Source of the DNA: an alpha proteobacterium BAL199
GTDB taxonomy: Bacteria; Pseudomonadota; Alphaproteobacteria; Thalassobaculales; Thalassobaculaceae
Direction of reading: 5' to 3'
NCBI GenBank assembly: GCA_000171835.1
Contig: ABHC01000009.1
Location: forward strand, 62,001 to 126,000
Length of the DNA: 64,000 bases
The number at the start of each line of letters is the position of its first letter. Position 1 is the first letter of the stretch. This document shows, in pieces, positions 8,660 to 16,705 of the stretch. Under the pieces are notes generated by a model. The model did not search any database and was not told where the DNA came from. It saw nothing but the letters and a program-made list of their open reading frames with translations. A program made the position numbers and the translations under genes.

Positions 8660-9676
8660 GTGCCCCAGTACAGCCCAGCCGACCTGACCGACCTGATCAT
8701 CCGGGTTTTCGTGAACAGCAAGGTTGACCCGCAGACCGCGCGCGTCGTCGCCGAGGCCCTGGTGCGGGCCGAAGCAGATGGCATTTCCAGCCATGGGATC
8801 GCGCGGGTTCCGCCCTATGCCGAACAGGCGATGAACGGCAAGGTTGACGGCTTCGCCAAGCCGACGGTGACCCGCACCGCCGCCGCCGTACTCGACGTCG
8901 ATTCCCGGATCGGATTTGCGTTTCCGGCGATTCGGCTTGGGCTCGAGCGCGCTGCGGAGATCGTGAAGGAAACCGGGATTGTCGCGATCGGCATCAAGCA
9001 CAGCCACCACTTCGGGGTTGCCGGCCATCATGTCGAGGACGCCGCCAACCGAGGACTGATGGCGCTGGCCTTCTCCAACACCCCGGCGGCCATCGCGCCC
9101 TGGGGCGGCTCGAAGGCGCTGTACGGCACCAACCCGATCGCCTTCGCCTGTCCGCGCGGCGACGGTCGTCCGCCCCTGGTCATAGATCTATCCGTATCGA
9201 CGGTGGCGCGCGGCAAGGTCGTCCTCGCCGACAAGACCGGTGAGGCGATTCCGGACGACTGGGCGCTCGACGCCAATGGCCACGCAACCACCGATGCGAA
9301 GGTCGCTTTGACCGGCTCCATGGCGCCGCTGGGCGGCCGCACCGCCGGCGCCAAGGGAGCGGCACTGGGTTTGATGATCGAGTTGCTGTGCGGGGCTCTG
9401 ACCGGGTCGAACTTTGGCTACCAGGGCTCGTCGTTCTTCGAGCCGACCGGGGTGCCGCCGTCGATCGGCCACCTGATCCTGGTCATCGACTCGAATGCCT
9501 TCGGCGGCGGTGCCGGTACCGTCGCCCGCGCCGAAGAGATGTTTGCGGAAATTCTGAACCAGCCAGGCACTCGCCTGCCCGGCGACAGCCGACTTGCCAA
9601 GCGCTCGGCCGCACCGGGCGGCATCGCCATTCCGGATGCACTGGCCCAGGACCTGGAGGCCCGCGCCCGCGCCTAG
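8660..9676 (+). CDS. Malate/L-lactate dehydrogenase family oxidoreductase (Ldh2 type)
   Basis: NAD(P)-dependent oxidation of a 2-hydroxyacid, or the reverse reaction. Family motifs are ADGISSHGIARVPPY (residues about 38-52), KHSHHFGVAGHH (about 114-125), YGTNPIAFACP and KGAALGLMIELLCGALTG. I chose GTG 8660 because the family begins with a helical segment like QYSPADLTDLI; this gives 338 residues. The open frame extends back to 8498 with residues unlike the family, and no strong ribosome site marks any start. The substrate is not evident. The gene overlaps the convergent HtrA-like gene by four bases. Confidence 0.8.
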   Translation: MPQYSPADLTDLIIRVFVNSKVDPQTARVVAEALVRAEADGISSHGIARVPPYAEQAMNGKVDGFAKPTVTRTAAAVLDVDSRIGFAFPAIRLGLERAAEIVKETGIVAIGIKHSHHFGVAGHHVEDAANRGLMALAFSNTPAAIAPWGGSKALYGTNPIAFACPRGDGRPPLVIDLSVSTVARGKVVLADKTGEAIPDDWALDANGHATTDAKVALTGSMAPLGGRTAGAKGAALGLMIELLCGALTGSNFGYQGSSFFEPTGVPPSIGHLILVIDSNAFGGGAGTVARAEEMFAEILNQPGTRLPGDSRLAKRSAAPGGIAIPDALAQDLEARARA

Positions 9677-10662
9677 TAGGTCCGCTCGAGCCGCAGCCAG
9701 TCGCGCCGATCCCTGGACTTGAGGGTTACGTCCCGGACCCCGCCACGCGACAGGATCCGCAAGGGAACATCGACTCCGGCTGGACCGAGTGCACGCACCC
9801 GCCGCCACAAGGTATCGAGTTGGCCGATCGGTTCCTCCCCAAGGCCGACAATCACCTCGCCAGGCACGATGCCTGCCCGATCCGCCGGCCCGCCTGGCGA
9901 GACCCGGGAAATCATCAGCACACCTCTGGTCGGCTCCGGATACAGACCCAGCCAGGGGACAGCCGGCGCGGTCGCTCGGCCGAACGCCAGAAGGTCGGCC
10001 AGGATCGGCGGCAGCAGGTCGATCGGAACGAACATATTGCCGGGCGGTCCGGTCCCATCACCCACCGTGTCCCCGACGATCAGCGAGCCGATGCCGACCA
10101 GCCGGCCTTCGGAATCGAACAGTCCGGCACCGCCGAAGTTCGGGATCGGCGGTGTCGTGAACAGGGCGTCCTCCAGCAGGTACTCCCAGCCGCCGGCAAA
10201 GCTGCGCCGCGCGACGATGATCGCCGGAGCCACAACACCCGGAGCCGCCGCCGTAGCGGGCTGACCGGCAGCCATGACGCTTGCCGACCCCAGCCGAGCG
10301 GGCGTCGCGCGAAGCGGCCCGCCGGCGCGCAGCAGGCCGAACCCGGTCTCATGATCATAGGCCACGATCTCGGCGGGAACCTCGCGGCCGGTGGCGTCGG
10401 CCACCTGCACCCGATCGGCCTCCAGAACCAGATAACCGATGGTCAGGATCAACCCGCCCTTGTCGATGACAATCCCGCTTCCTCGGCGCATCGGCCCGAG
10501 GGTTGCGGCACTACGTGCGTCGGCCGGAACATGCGCCTCGACCATAACGACAGAGGCTTCCGGCCGGTCAGCCGCCCGCGCGGGAACGTCGCCAATGGCT
10601 CCCATACCAAGGACCGCGGCAAGTCCCGCCGCCGCTGTCTTGATCAGGAACCGAGCGACCAT
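9673..10662 (-). CDS. HtrA/DegP-like exported protein with PDZ domain and degenerate catalytic triad
   Basis: A signal peptide ends near ARA-A (residue 31), then an S1C-type protease fold (about 38-225) and one PDZ domain (about 236-315) follow. The fold is recognisable from RGSGIVID and GLILT. All three catalytic positions are changed: LTIGYLV where HtrA has LTNNHVV, HETGFGLL where HtrA has TDLALL, and PNFGGAGLF where HtrA has GNSGGPLF. The protein is therefore probably not a protease but may bind peptides or partner proteins in the periplasm. ATG 10662 is used; a GTG three bases upstream is equally possible. Confidence 0.8.
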   Translation of the reverse strand: MVARFLIKTAAAGLAAVLGMGAIGDVPARAADRPEASVVMVEAHVPADARSAATLGPMRRGSGIVIDKGGLILTIGYLVLEADRVQVADATGREVPAEIVAYDHETGFGLLRAGGPLRATPARLGSASVMAAGQPATAAAPGVVAPAIIVARRSFAGGWEYLLEDALFTTPPIPNFGGAGLFDSEGRLVGIGSLIVGDTVGDGTGPPGNMFVPIDLLPPILADLLAFGRATAPAVPWLGLYPEPTRGVLMISRVSPGGPADRAGIVPGEVIVGLGEEPIGQLDTLWRRVRALGPAGVDVPLRILSRGGVRDVTLKSRDRRDWLRLERTY

Positions 10663-10730
10663 CACTGCCCCCGGAATAAATAATTAACCTTTTACGTGGT
10701 ACCGTCCCGAGACGGTTTCCAGTACTGGCG

Positions 10731-10760
10731 TGGCAGAATCTGGCCAACTCTGGTAGAATC
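10731..10760 (+). repeat. Three tandem 10-base repeats ahead of the gene at 10789
   Basis: TGGCAGAATC, TGGCCAACTC and TGGTAGAATC follow each other without a gap and end 28 bases before the chosen start at 10789. The 10-base period matches one DNA turn, so a regulator could bind on one face. If the gene instead started at GTG 10696, the repeats would be coding, although a 10-base period does not fit codons. Confidence 0.55.
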
Positions 10761-10788
10761 GATCCGGGAACGATTTCGGGCATGGACG

Positions 10789-11166
10789 ATGGCGCGTGGA
10801 CAGGACTACGTAAAGGCCAAGGCGCTGGAAGCGCTTGAGGCAACCGGTGGGAACCGACACGAAGCGAGCCTGCTGTTGCGCGTCTGGGCGGAAGCGGATG
10901 CCAAGCTGTATAAAGCGATGACGGCACCGCTCCTGAACAACCTGGCAGCATTGGCGATCCAGCGCGCAGTCGGTCGCGCCGACCGGGTCGGCCGCCCGCG
11001 TGCGCCGATCCGCGAAGCCGAACTGCTGGCGGCCATCGGCTCCCGGAACGGCCAGTCGATGTCGAGTACCCGCAGTGTCGCGTCACCCCCGCCCCAGGGC
11101 AGCGTGCGCCACAAACAGGCCGTCACACTGCTGGCCTCCGCGTACCGGCGCAAGCCACTGGGCTGA
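10789..11166 (+). CDS. Conserved-looking small protein of unknown function
   Basis: A 125-residue protein. The first 75 residues are predicted helical (ARGQDYVKAKALEALEAT, NRHEASLLLRVWAEADAKL, APLLNNLAALAIQRAV) and the remainder is basic and low in structure. The ATG at 10789 was preferred over GTG 10696 because the extra 31 residues are unlike the ordered helical start. No domain is recognised. The helix-rich, Ala- and Arg-rich composition would suit a DNA- or partner-binding protein, but that is inference. It is flanked by other unrecognised genes. Confidence 0.6.
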   Translation: MARGQDYVKAKALEALEATGGNRHEASLLLRVWAEADAKLYKAMTAPLLNNLAALAIQRAVGRADRVGRPRAPIREAELLAAIGSRNGQSMSSTRSVASPPPQGSVRHKQAVTLLASAYRRKPLG

Positions 11167-11199
11167 AAACAATCGGGCAGCGCTCAATGGCGCTGCCCG
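11165..11199 (-). terminator. Rho-independent terminator for the gene at 11255
   Basis: A perfect 10-base stem (CGGGCAGCGC with GCGCTGCCCG, 11174-11199) with a 6-base loop. Read on the minus strand it is followed by ATTGTTTTC, a T-rich tract. It lies 55 bases beyond the stop of the reverse-strand gene and directly after the stop of the forward gene, so it may also affect that transcript. Confidence 0.7.
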
Positions 11200-11254
11200 A
11201 CTGCATTCAGATAAATTCAGACAAACCGCACGCTCAACGATCGGCCGCTCAGAT

Positions 11255-11896
11255 TTATTTCGGCCGGGCCACCAGCATGTTCTCGTAAATCTTGGCGATG
11301 TAGGTCGGATCGGCACCGATCTGCTGATTGGTCCGCGACCGATGCTCGGCCGTCTCGGCCACACCGGCCGCGATCATGATCGGCGCCGGCTCGTCCGGCA
11401 CGACCGCCAGACCGGTCTTCTCAAGCCCCGCCAGGATGTCCTGGCTCTGCTTGCGGAAGCGCTGGAACGAGGCGTCGAACATCGACGAGTCGCGCCGAGA
11501 ACTCGGGTTCGAGGCACGGGCCAACGCCATGGAGAAAATATCGAGAATAAGATTGGCGTTACGGCTTTCGAGCCAGCCGTTGAGCATGGCACCCCAGACG
11601 GCCGATATGTAACCGCGCGAGGCTGATGCCATCATTCCCTTGGACAAGGTCTGGTCGGCGGCGGCCACCATCTCGTCGCTCGGCATCTTGGGAACGATCA
11701 TGAACCCTGCCAATTCCAGGGATTCGACTACGTCCTTGGCGTCTTTCTCGTACTTGTCCCACTCGTTCTCAATCAGGAACGAGCCGAGTATGTCCACCTC
11801 GTTGTTCTGGACATTGTTGAGAAACTTCGCGAACTCCTTGGCGAAGTGCTCAATGATCGTGGGCTGTGGGCGTGGAGCCGGTGTCCTGCCGCGCAT
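11255..11896 (-). CDS. Unknown protein with an internally duplicated GF/L-x-[IV]VP motif
   Basis: A 213-residue soluble protein with no signal peptide. Two copies of one pattern are visible. Residues 51-105 contain ESLELAGFMIVPKMPSDEM and end YISAVWGAML. Residues 149-208 contain AGLEKTGLAVVPDEPAPIM and end YIAKIYENML. Both keep LE-x-[AT]G-[FL], [IV]VP, P, M-[VI]-AA, YI and ML in order. A similar short motif occurs in many small alphaproteobacterial proteins, from memory. The N-terminal 50 residues are helical. Function is unknown; the neighbours include a receiver-domain gene. A good hairpin terminator follows it. Confidence 0.7.
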   Translation of the reverse strand: MRGRTPAPRPQPTIIEHFAKEFAKFLNNVQNNEVDILGSFLIENEWDKYEKDAKDVVESLELAGFMIVPKMPSDEMVAAADQTLSKGMMASASRGYISAVWGAMLNGWLESRNANLILDIFSMALARASNPSSRRDSSMFDASFQRFRKQSQDILAGLEKTGLAVVPDEPAPIMIAAGVAETAEHRSRTNQQIGADPTYIAKIYENMLVARPK

Positions 11897-12120
11897 GCCG
11901 TGTTTTCCCCTTCGAGAGCGGTCAACCGATTCTTCGACGTTCTCGACGAAGATTCGGGCCGTTCGTCGCTCTTATCGCGATAGAGCCTCGTCCAAACCGG
12001 TCAACTTCATGAATGCCGGTCCGACGGCTGAAACAGTACTATAGCTGAAACGCGTTGTTTTTAAAAGGCCAAGCCGGTGTCTTGAACGCAAGATGTGATC
12101 GAGCATCAAACTCTGCTCGG

Positions 12121-12447
12121 TCACTTCGGGCGTAGAAAGCGGGGCGGTGTCGGGATCGTGATCCGCTCGTCACGACCGGACAGATCGCGCCAGTCGCGCG
12201 CCGTGCTCTGCAGCAGCCGAGCTTTCAAACGCTTGGCCCGCCGGGCAGCGTCGCCGCTGATGCGGGTTCTCTGCCAACCAGGCAACGCATCAAATGCCGC
12301 CGACGCCGTCCGCAGATCAGCGCTGCGGCCGGAGCGATAGGCCCGGTTGACCTCTCGGGCGACCACGCTTGCCGGTCCAAGTTCGGCCGTTACCGTCTCG
12401 GACAACAACCCCAACGCCTGACGATCCCGCGTATCGATCTCGTTCAT
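12121..12447 (-). CDS. Small basic protein of unknown function, downstream of the receiver pair
   Basis: A 108-residue protein with an Arg/Lys-rich C-terminal half (GDAARRAKRLKARLLQ) and a proline-rich end (TIPTPPRFLRPK). I placed the start at ATG 12447, where GAGGCAGG precedes it. An in-frame ATG at 12549 would give 142 residues and overlap the gene upstream by 44 bases. No family is recognised. It runs in the same direction as the genes at 12506 and 13050, so it may belong to their transcript. The 224 bases between it and the gene at 11255 hold nothing I can identify. Confidence 0.55.
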   Translation of the reverse strand: MNEIDTRDRQALGLLSETVTAELGPASVVAREVNRAYRSGRSADLRTASAAFDALPGWQRTRISGDAARRAKRLKARLLQSTARDWRDLSGRDERITIPTPPRFLRPK

Positions 12448-12505
12448 GCCTGCCTCGCCCGACGACCGTCCAACCTCGAAAAAATAGTTCACCCCGCCAC
12501 GGCTG

Positions 12506-13039
12506 TCATGCATCTCGCTGCTGGTCACCCGATCCTCCGTCACTACCATCCGGCCGGAATTTGCGACGGGCTTCGACAAAGGCATCGACAATCGCCTTTT
12601 CAACCACACCACCGCGGCCGGTGATCCGGTTTGCCAGAACGACGTACAGCGCATCAATGTGCAGTCCGACGACCGGACGCTGACGGTCGTCGAGGGATTT
12701 CAGGCCGGTAACGAAATCGTTCAGCGACTTGCCGATCAAGGTCAGCAGGTCGTATCCGATGGTTCCGCCGGCGCCTTTAATCGCCAGCGACGATTCATAC
12801 AGCGACGTGACCAGGACGTTCTGAGCTTCCGGCTCAGGCCCGGTCTCGGCCAACAACTGGCGCATGGCCGCAAGGCGCTCGCCGATATCCTTGGTGAACC
12901 CGTCGCGCGATTTGTGAACGACGTCTTCGAGTTGCTTGATCAGTTCCGGCGTCAGGCGCAGGTCGAAGCCGGTCGTCAGGTTGACGGCCTTTCGCTTCAG
13001 ATCGGAGCGAGGCGGGATGATCTGGGCGCGACGTGCCAT
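12506..13039 (-). CDS. Helical protein partnered with a receiver-domain gene; homologous to the C-terminus of the 47896 protein
   Basis: A 177-residue, mostly helical protein starting ten bases after the receiver gene at 13050. Residues 100-164 align without gaps to residues 275-339 of the protein at 47896. Identical positions include the SL pair at 105-106, G112, L116, H127, D129, V133, L135, RI at 138-139, GG at 143-144, I150, A153, A157, R159 and F161. That protein carries this segment fused behind a receiver-like domain. A segment IKGAGGTIG recalls histidine phosphotransfer domains, but the phospho-histidine position is not His, so I do not call it Hpt. Confidence 0.72.
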   Translation of the reverse strand: MARRAQIIPPRSDLKRKAVNLTTGFDLRLTPELIKQLEDVVHKSRDGFTKDIGERLAAMRQLLAETGPEPEAQNVLVTSLYESSLAIKGAGGTIGYDLLTLIGKSLNDFVTGLKSLDDRQRPVVGLHIDALYVVLANRITGRGGVVEKAIVDAFVEARRKFRPDGSDGGSGDQQRDA

Positions 13040-13049
13040 AACGCCGGCC

Positions 13050-13544
13050 TCAGCCGTCCGAGCCGCGACGATCCGTGCCGCCGAACGGTACCTGGCGGCG
13101 GCGACGGTCGGGTCCGAAATACTCGTCGGCGTTCACAAAGGAACGCGGCTTGGCGATAACCGCCACCAGCCGCCTGTACAGCCCCTCGACATTGAACGGC
13201 TTGGCCAGAAACTCCGTCACCCCTTTGTCGCGGGCATTGACGACATAGTCCTGTTCGGAATTGGCGGTCAGCATGATGATCGGGATCATCCGGTCCGATG
13301 ACTCCGAACTGCTGCGGACCCAGTCGATCAGGACCAAGCCGTTCTCCGGCTCCAGGTGGTACTCGGTGATAATGATATCGACCGGATCGCGCCGCAGGAT
13401 GGCACAGGCCCGCTCGACCGAGTTCGCCGATCGGACCGCGGTCGCCCCCAGGACGCTCAGGATGTCGCGCACCAACTGACTTGACAGTGGGTTGGAGTCG
13501 ACAATGAGGAAGCTCACCTTGGAGAAGTCGATCTTCTCGGGCAT
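13050..13544 (-). CDS. Single-domain response regulator receiver with Glu at the phospho-acceptor position
   Basis: A 164-residue CheY-like protein. The receiver covers about residues 9-132: LIVDSN gives one acidic residue (Asp16), MLTAN the switch Thr93, and FLAKPF the conserved Lys115. At the phospho-acceptor site the sequence is IIITEYHLEPENG, with Glu61 where Asp is usual. The protein may thus be locked in an active-like state or regulated without phosphorylation. The tail has GPDRRRR (144-150) and GTDRRG, a basic motif also found in the protein at 47896. It is first of a likely operon with the genes at 12506 and perhaps 12121. No histidine kinase is nearby. Confidence 0.82.
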   Translation of the reverse strand: MPEKIDFSKVSFLIVDSNPLSSQLVRDILSVLGATAVRSANSVERACAILRRDPVDIIITEYHLEPENGLVLIDWVRSSSESSDRMIPIIMLTANSEQDYVVNARDKGVTEFLAKPFNVEGLYRRLVAVIAKPRSFVNADEYFGPDRRRRQVPFGGTDRRGSDG

Positions 13545-13682
13545 TCCCCATCATCTCCCAATTGGCTCCTCGTGAAACCGGGAGCGTAACGATAGAAACC
13601 GCATTCACGCTCGTAAATCAAGCGGGCTGCAATGGCGGCAATCTTGGTGGCAGCCGCCTCGCTGCACCAGTTCAACGATGGG

Positions 13683-14615
13683 TCAGTGGCCAGTCTCCTC
13701 TCGCCGGACGCGCTCGCGAACCGAGATGTAGATCCCGCTGGCGATCAGGATGGCAATGCCGAGCCAGGTCGCGCCGTCGGGGAAATCACCGAACCAGTAG
13801 TACCCAACGATGGTCGCGGTCAGGATTTCGCCATAGCCGAACGGCGCCAGCAACGACGCCGGTGCCTTCTCGAAAGCCCGGATCATCAGGTAGTGCCCGC
13901 CGGCACCGATCGCTCCCATCGCCGCCATGGCTGCCAGCTGCATCGGCTGTGGCGTCACCCAGACCGCCGGCAGCAGGGCACTGGTGGCGACCAGACCGAC
14001 CAGCGAGGTGATCGCCAGCGTGACCAATGGTGGCGCCGCGTGGCTCAACCGCCGGGTCAGCAGAACGTAGCCCGCGAAGCTCGCACCGGCGCCGAGCGCC
14101 AGGAGCGCGCCCGGCTGCAGTACGGTCAGTCCCGGCCGCAACACCACCAGCGCGCCTCCGAAGCCGACCAGCACGGCCATCCAGCGCCGGATGCCGACCG
14201 CCTCGCCCAGCACCAGCGGCGACAGGGCGGTCACAATCAGTGGCGCGATGAACAGCAGGGCCAGAGCGTCGGCGATCGGCATGGTGCGGATTGCCGAGAA
14301 GAACAGGAAGGTCCCGATCAGGATCCCAACCCCGCGCGCCAGTTGCAGCGGGAGGTGGCTCGGCCGCAGCATCGCCTTGGGGCTGGTGCCCAACGCCAGC
14401 GGCACGATCAGCAGCGACTGGAACAGGAACCGCGCCCAGACCAGTTGGGTGATCGCAAAGCTGTCGGCCATCGCCTTGGCGAACCCGTCCATGATCGGCA
14501 GCAGTGCCACCGATGCCAACATCAGCCCGATGCCGAGCAGCGGCCGATCCGGCGGCGGCGCGGCGGGTATGTCCGGGTGCGGTGCATTGGCCAGGTCGGC
14601 AGCGGAGCGGGTCAT
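13683..14615 (-). CDS. EamA/DMT-family transporter
   Basis: Ten-helix inner-membrane drug/metabolite transporter of 310 residues, built from two EamA repeats (about 27-150 and 165-290). The first repeat shows FLFFSAIRTMPIADALALLF and VLGEAVGIRRW, the usual family landmarks; the second shows LLAPFGYGEILTA. ATG 14615 was chosen because the long open frame upstream is not hydrophobic and lies antisense to the next gene. Substrate and direction of transport cannot be read from sequence. It is divergent from the hydroxyacid dehydrogenase at 14703. Confidence 0.88.
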   Translation of the reverse strand: MTRSAADLANAPHPDIPAAPPPDRPLLGIGLMLASVALLPIMDGFAKAMADSFAITQLVWARFLFQSLLIVPLALGTSPKAMLRPSHLPLQLARGVGILIGTFLFFSAIRTMPIADALALLFIAPLIVTALSPLVLGEAVGIRRWMAVLVGFGGALVVLRPGLTVLQPGALLALGAGASFAGYVLLTRRLSHAAPPLVTLAITSLVGLVATSALLPAVWVTPQPMQLAAMAAMGAIGAGGHYLMIRAFEKAPASLLAPFGYGEILTATIVGYYWFGDFPDGATWLGIAILIASGIYISVRERVRREETGH

Positions 14616-14702
14616 GAACGATGGCTTTCCAGAGTGCGGAGCGGTTTGCGGGACCAGCCCGACACGGCCTAGCATGACGGTCCACGGAGGGGGAGGTTTC
14701 CG

Positions 14703-15701
14703 GTGACGGGTCTCGATCGGGTTCGACTGCACGTCAAGAACAATCGGGCCGGCGAGGACGTGTTCCGCATGACCGCCGAGCGGGTCGCCGAGGCCGCTTC
14801 GCGCCGACCGGAAGTGGCGCCGCGGGTCGACACGGTGATCGACTTCGACCTCGACCGGTTCGAGCAGTCGATGGCCACCGCGCACGCCCTGGTCACCTGG
14901 GACCTGCCGACCGCCGAACTGGCGCGCCGGGCGCCGGATCTGCGTTGGATCCACATCATCGGCGCCGGGGTCGAGCACCTGCGTCCGCTCGACTGGCTGC
15001 CGCGCGGCGTGACCCTGACCAACAACCGCGGGGTGCACGCCGAGAAGACTGCGGAGTCGGCGCTAATGGCGGTGCTGATGCTGAACAACCGGATCCCGGC
15101 CTACGTCACCGACCAACGGCACCGGCGCTGGGCGCCGACGTTCGCGACCCCGGTCACCGGCAAGACCGTCGTCGTGGTCGGCGTCGGCGAGATGGGCCAC
15201 GCCGCCGCCCGCGCCTTCAAGAAGGCCGGGCTTCGGGTGCTCGGGGTGCGCCGCGGCGGACGGGCGCGCCGCTATGTCGACCGGATGGTCGGCCCGGACC
15301 ACCTGCACGAGGTGCTGGCCGAAGCCGATTTCGTTCACGTCACCACGCCGCTGACCGAGGAGACCCGGCACCTGATCGATGCAGCGGCGATGGACGCCAT
15401 GAAGCCGGGTGCCCGGCTGATCAACTTCGGCCGCGGACCGGTGGTCGATGCGGCGGCACTGGCCGAGCGGCTGCGCGATGGCCGGGTCGGTGGAGCGATT
15501 CTCGATGTGCACGATCCCGAACCGCTGCCGGAAACCTCCCCGCTGTGGGACGCGCCGAACCTGATCGTCACCCCGCACGTGTCATCGGACGACGACGTCA
15601 GCTACGTGCCGAAGACCCTGGACCTGGTGTTCGACAATCTCGGACGTCTGCTCGACGGCCGACCGCTGCGCAACCGGGTCCGACCGAGCCTGGGTTACTG
15701 A
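14703..15701 (+). CDS. D-2-hydroxyacid dehydrogenase family protein
   Basis: NAD(P)-dependent reduction of a 2-ketoacid to a D-2-hydroxyacid, or the reverse. The nucleotide fold shows VVGVGEMG near residue 160. The active-site arginine lies in NFGRGPVVD, the acidic partner in LDVHDPEPLPE and the catalytic histidine in VTPHVS. The GTG start is preceded by GGAGGGGGAGG, a strong ribosome site. Length 332 is normal. It shares a divergent control region with the transporter at 14615; the two might act on the same compound, but that is only suggested by position. Confidence 0.87.
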   Translation: MTGLDRVRLHVKNNRAGEDVFRMTAERVAEAASRRPEVAPRVDTVIDFDLDRFEQSMATAHALVTWDLPTAELARRAPDLRWIHIIGAGVEHLRPLDWLPRGVTLTNNRGVHAEKTAESALMAVLMLNNRIPAYVTDQRHRRWAPTFATPVTGKTVVVVGVGEMGHAAARAFKKAGLRVLGVRRGGRARRYVDRMVGPDHLHEVLAEADFVHVTTPLTEETRHLIDAAAMDAMKPGARLINFGRGPVVDAAALAERLRDGRVGGAILDVHDPEPLPETSPLWDAPNLIVTPHVSSDDDVSYVPKTLDLVFDNLGRLLDGRPLRNRVRPSLGY

Positions 15702-15789
15702 AGGTCGTTGCGACGGCACCGCGAGGCTCTGCTAGGATCGTCGGGGGAACGTCTGAACGAGCCGGTTGTGGCTTCGCCGGAGGTGGCCG

Positions 15790-16623
15790 ATGCGATGCGG
15801 GTGGCTGCGTTGGGTCCTGGTGGCCCTGGTTGCGTGGTACAGCGCCGACCCACCGTCGGCCCACGGCCAGCCCTTGACCCCGGCAACCGGCGTTCCGGTC
15901 GATCTGGAACTGGTGCTGGAGGTCGACATCTCCCGCTCCATGGACCCGGACGAGCAGGCGCTGCAGCGCGCCGGATACGTCGCCGCGTTCCGAGACCCCG
16001 AGGTCCTGCGCGCCATCCGCTCCGGGCCGATCGGCCGGATCGCGGTCACCTACATGGAGTGGGCCGGCACCGGGCTGCAGCGGGTGGTGCTGCCCTGGAC
16101 GCTGGTCGAGGATGCCGCGTCGGGCGAGCGGGTCGCCCGGGTGCTGGCGGCGGCACCGTTTGACGCCCAGCGCCGTACCTCGATCTCCGATGCCCTGCTG
16201 TACTCCGCCGCCCTGTTCACCAACAGCGGCTTCGCCGGCAACCGCAAGGTGATCGACATCTCCGGCGACGGCCCGAACAACCAGGGCATGGCGGTGCTGC
16301 ACGCCCGCGACCGGGTTCTCGATCAGGGCATCATCATCAACGGCCTGCCGATCATGCTGAAACAGCGCTGGCCGTCCGGCTTCTTCGACGTCACCGATCT
16401 GGACATCTACTACGAAGACTGTGTGATCGGCGGGTTCGGCGCGTTCATCGTCACCATCGTCGACCCGGACGAATTCGTCTCCGCCATCCGCCGCAAACTG
16501 GTGCTGGAGATCGCATCGACGGCACCGAGACTGATCCCGGCGCAGGCGTCGGGGCCGCTGGAGCCGACCGACTGCCTGGCCGGCGAGAAGCTGTGGCAGA
16601 TGTGGATGCAGGGCATGGAATGA
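15790..16623 (+). CDS. DUF1194 family exported protein (von Willebrand A-like)
   Basis: A 277-residue protein with an N-terminal signal segment (LRWVLVALVAWYSA) followed by a VWA-like domain. The metal-site pattern DxSxS is present as VDISRSMDPDEQ, and later landmarks include RTSISDALLYSA and KVIDISGDGPNNQG. ATG 15790 has GGAGG eight bases upstream; a TTG at 15766 extends the frame without need. The family is common in alphaproteobacteria and has no established role that I know of; exported protein-protein adhesion is inferred from the fold. Confidence 0.85.
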   Translation: MRCGWLRWVLVALVAWYSADPPSAHGQPLTPATGVPVDLELVLEVDISRSMDPDEQALQRAGYVAAFRDPEVLRAIRSGPIGRIAVTYMEWAGTGLQRVVLPWTLVEDAASGERVARVLAAAPFDAQRRTSISDALLYSAALFTNSGFAGNRKVIDISGDGPNNQGMAVLHARDRVLDQGIIINGLPIMLKQRWPSGFFDVTDLDIYYEDCVIGGFGAFIVTIVDPDEFVSAIRRKLVLEIASTAPRLIPAQASGPLEPTDCLAGEKLWQMWMQGME

Positions 16624-16705
16624 ACCATGATGCCTGGGCGTCATCACTGCGTTTCCGGGCCTCTTCATCGCGAATTAACGCAATTGCCCTATATTGCCCT
16701 GCATC

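Noticed and set aside
12506-13039. Histidine phosphotransfer (Hpt) domain in the 12506 protein
   Set aside because: The segment IKGAGGTIG recalls the Hpt helix, but the phosphorylated histidine position is not His, so I kept only the homology to the 47896 protein.
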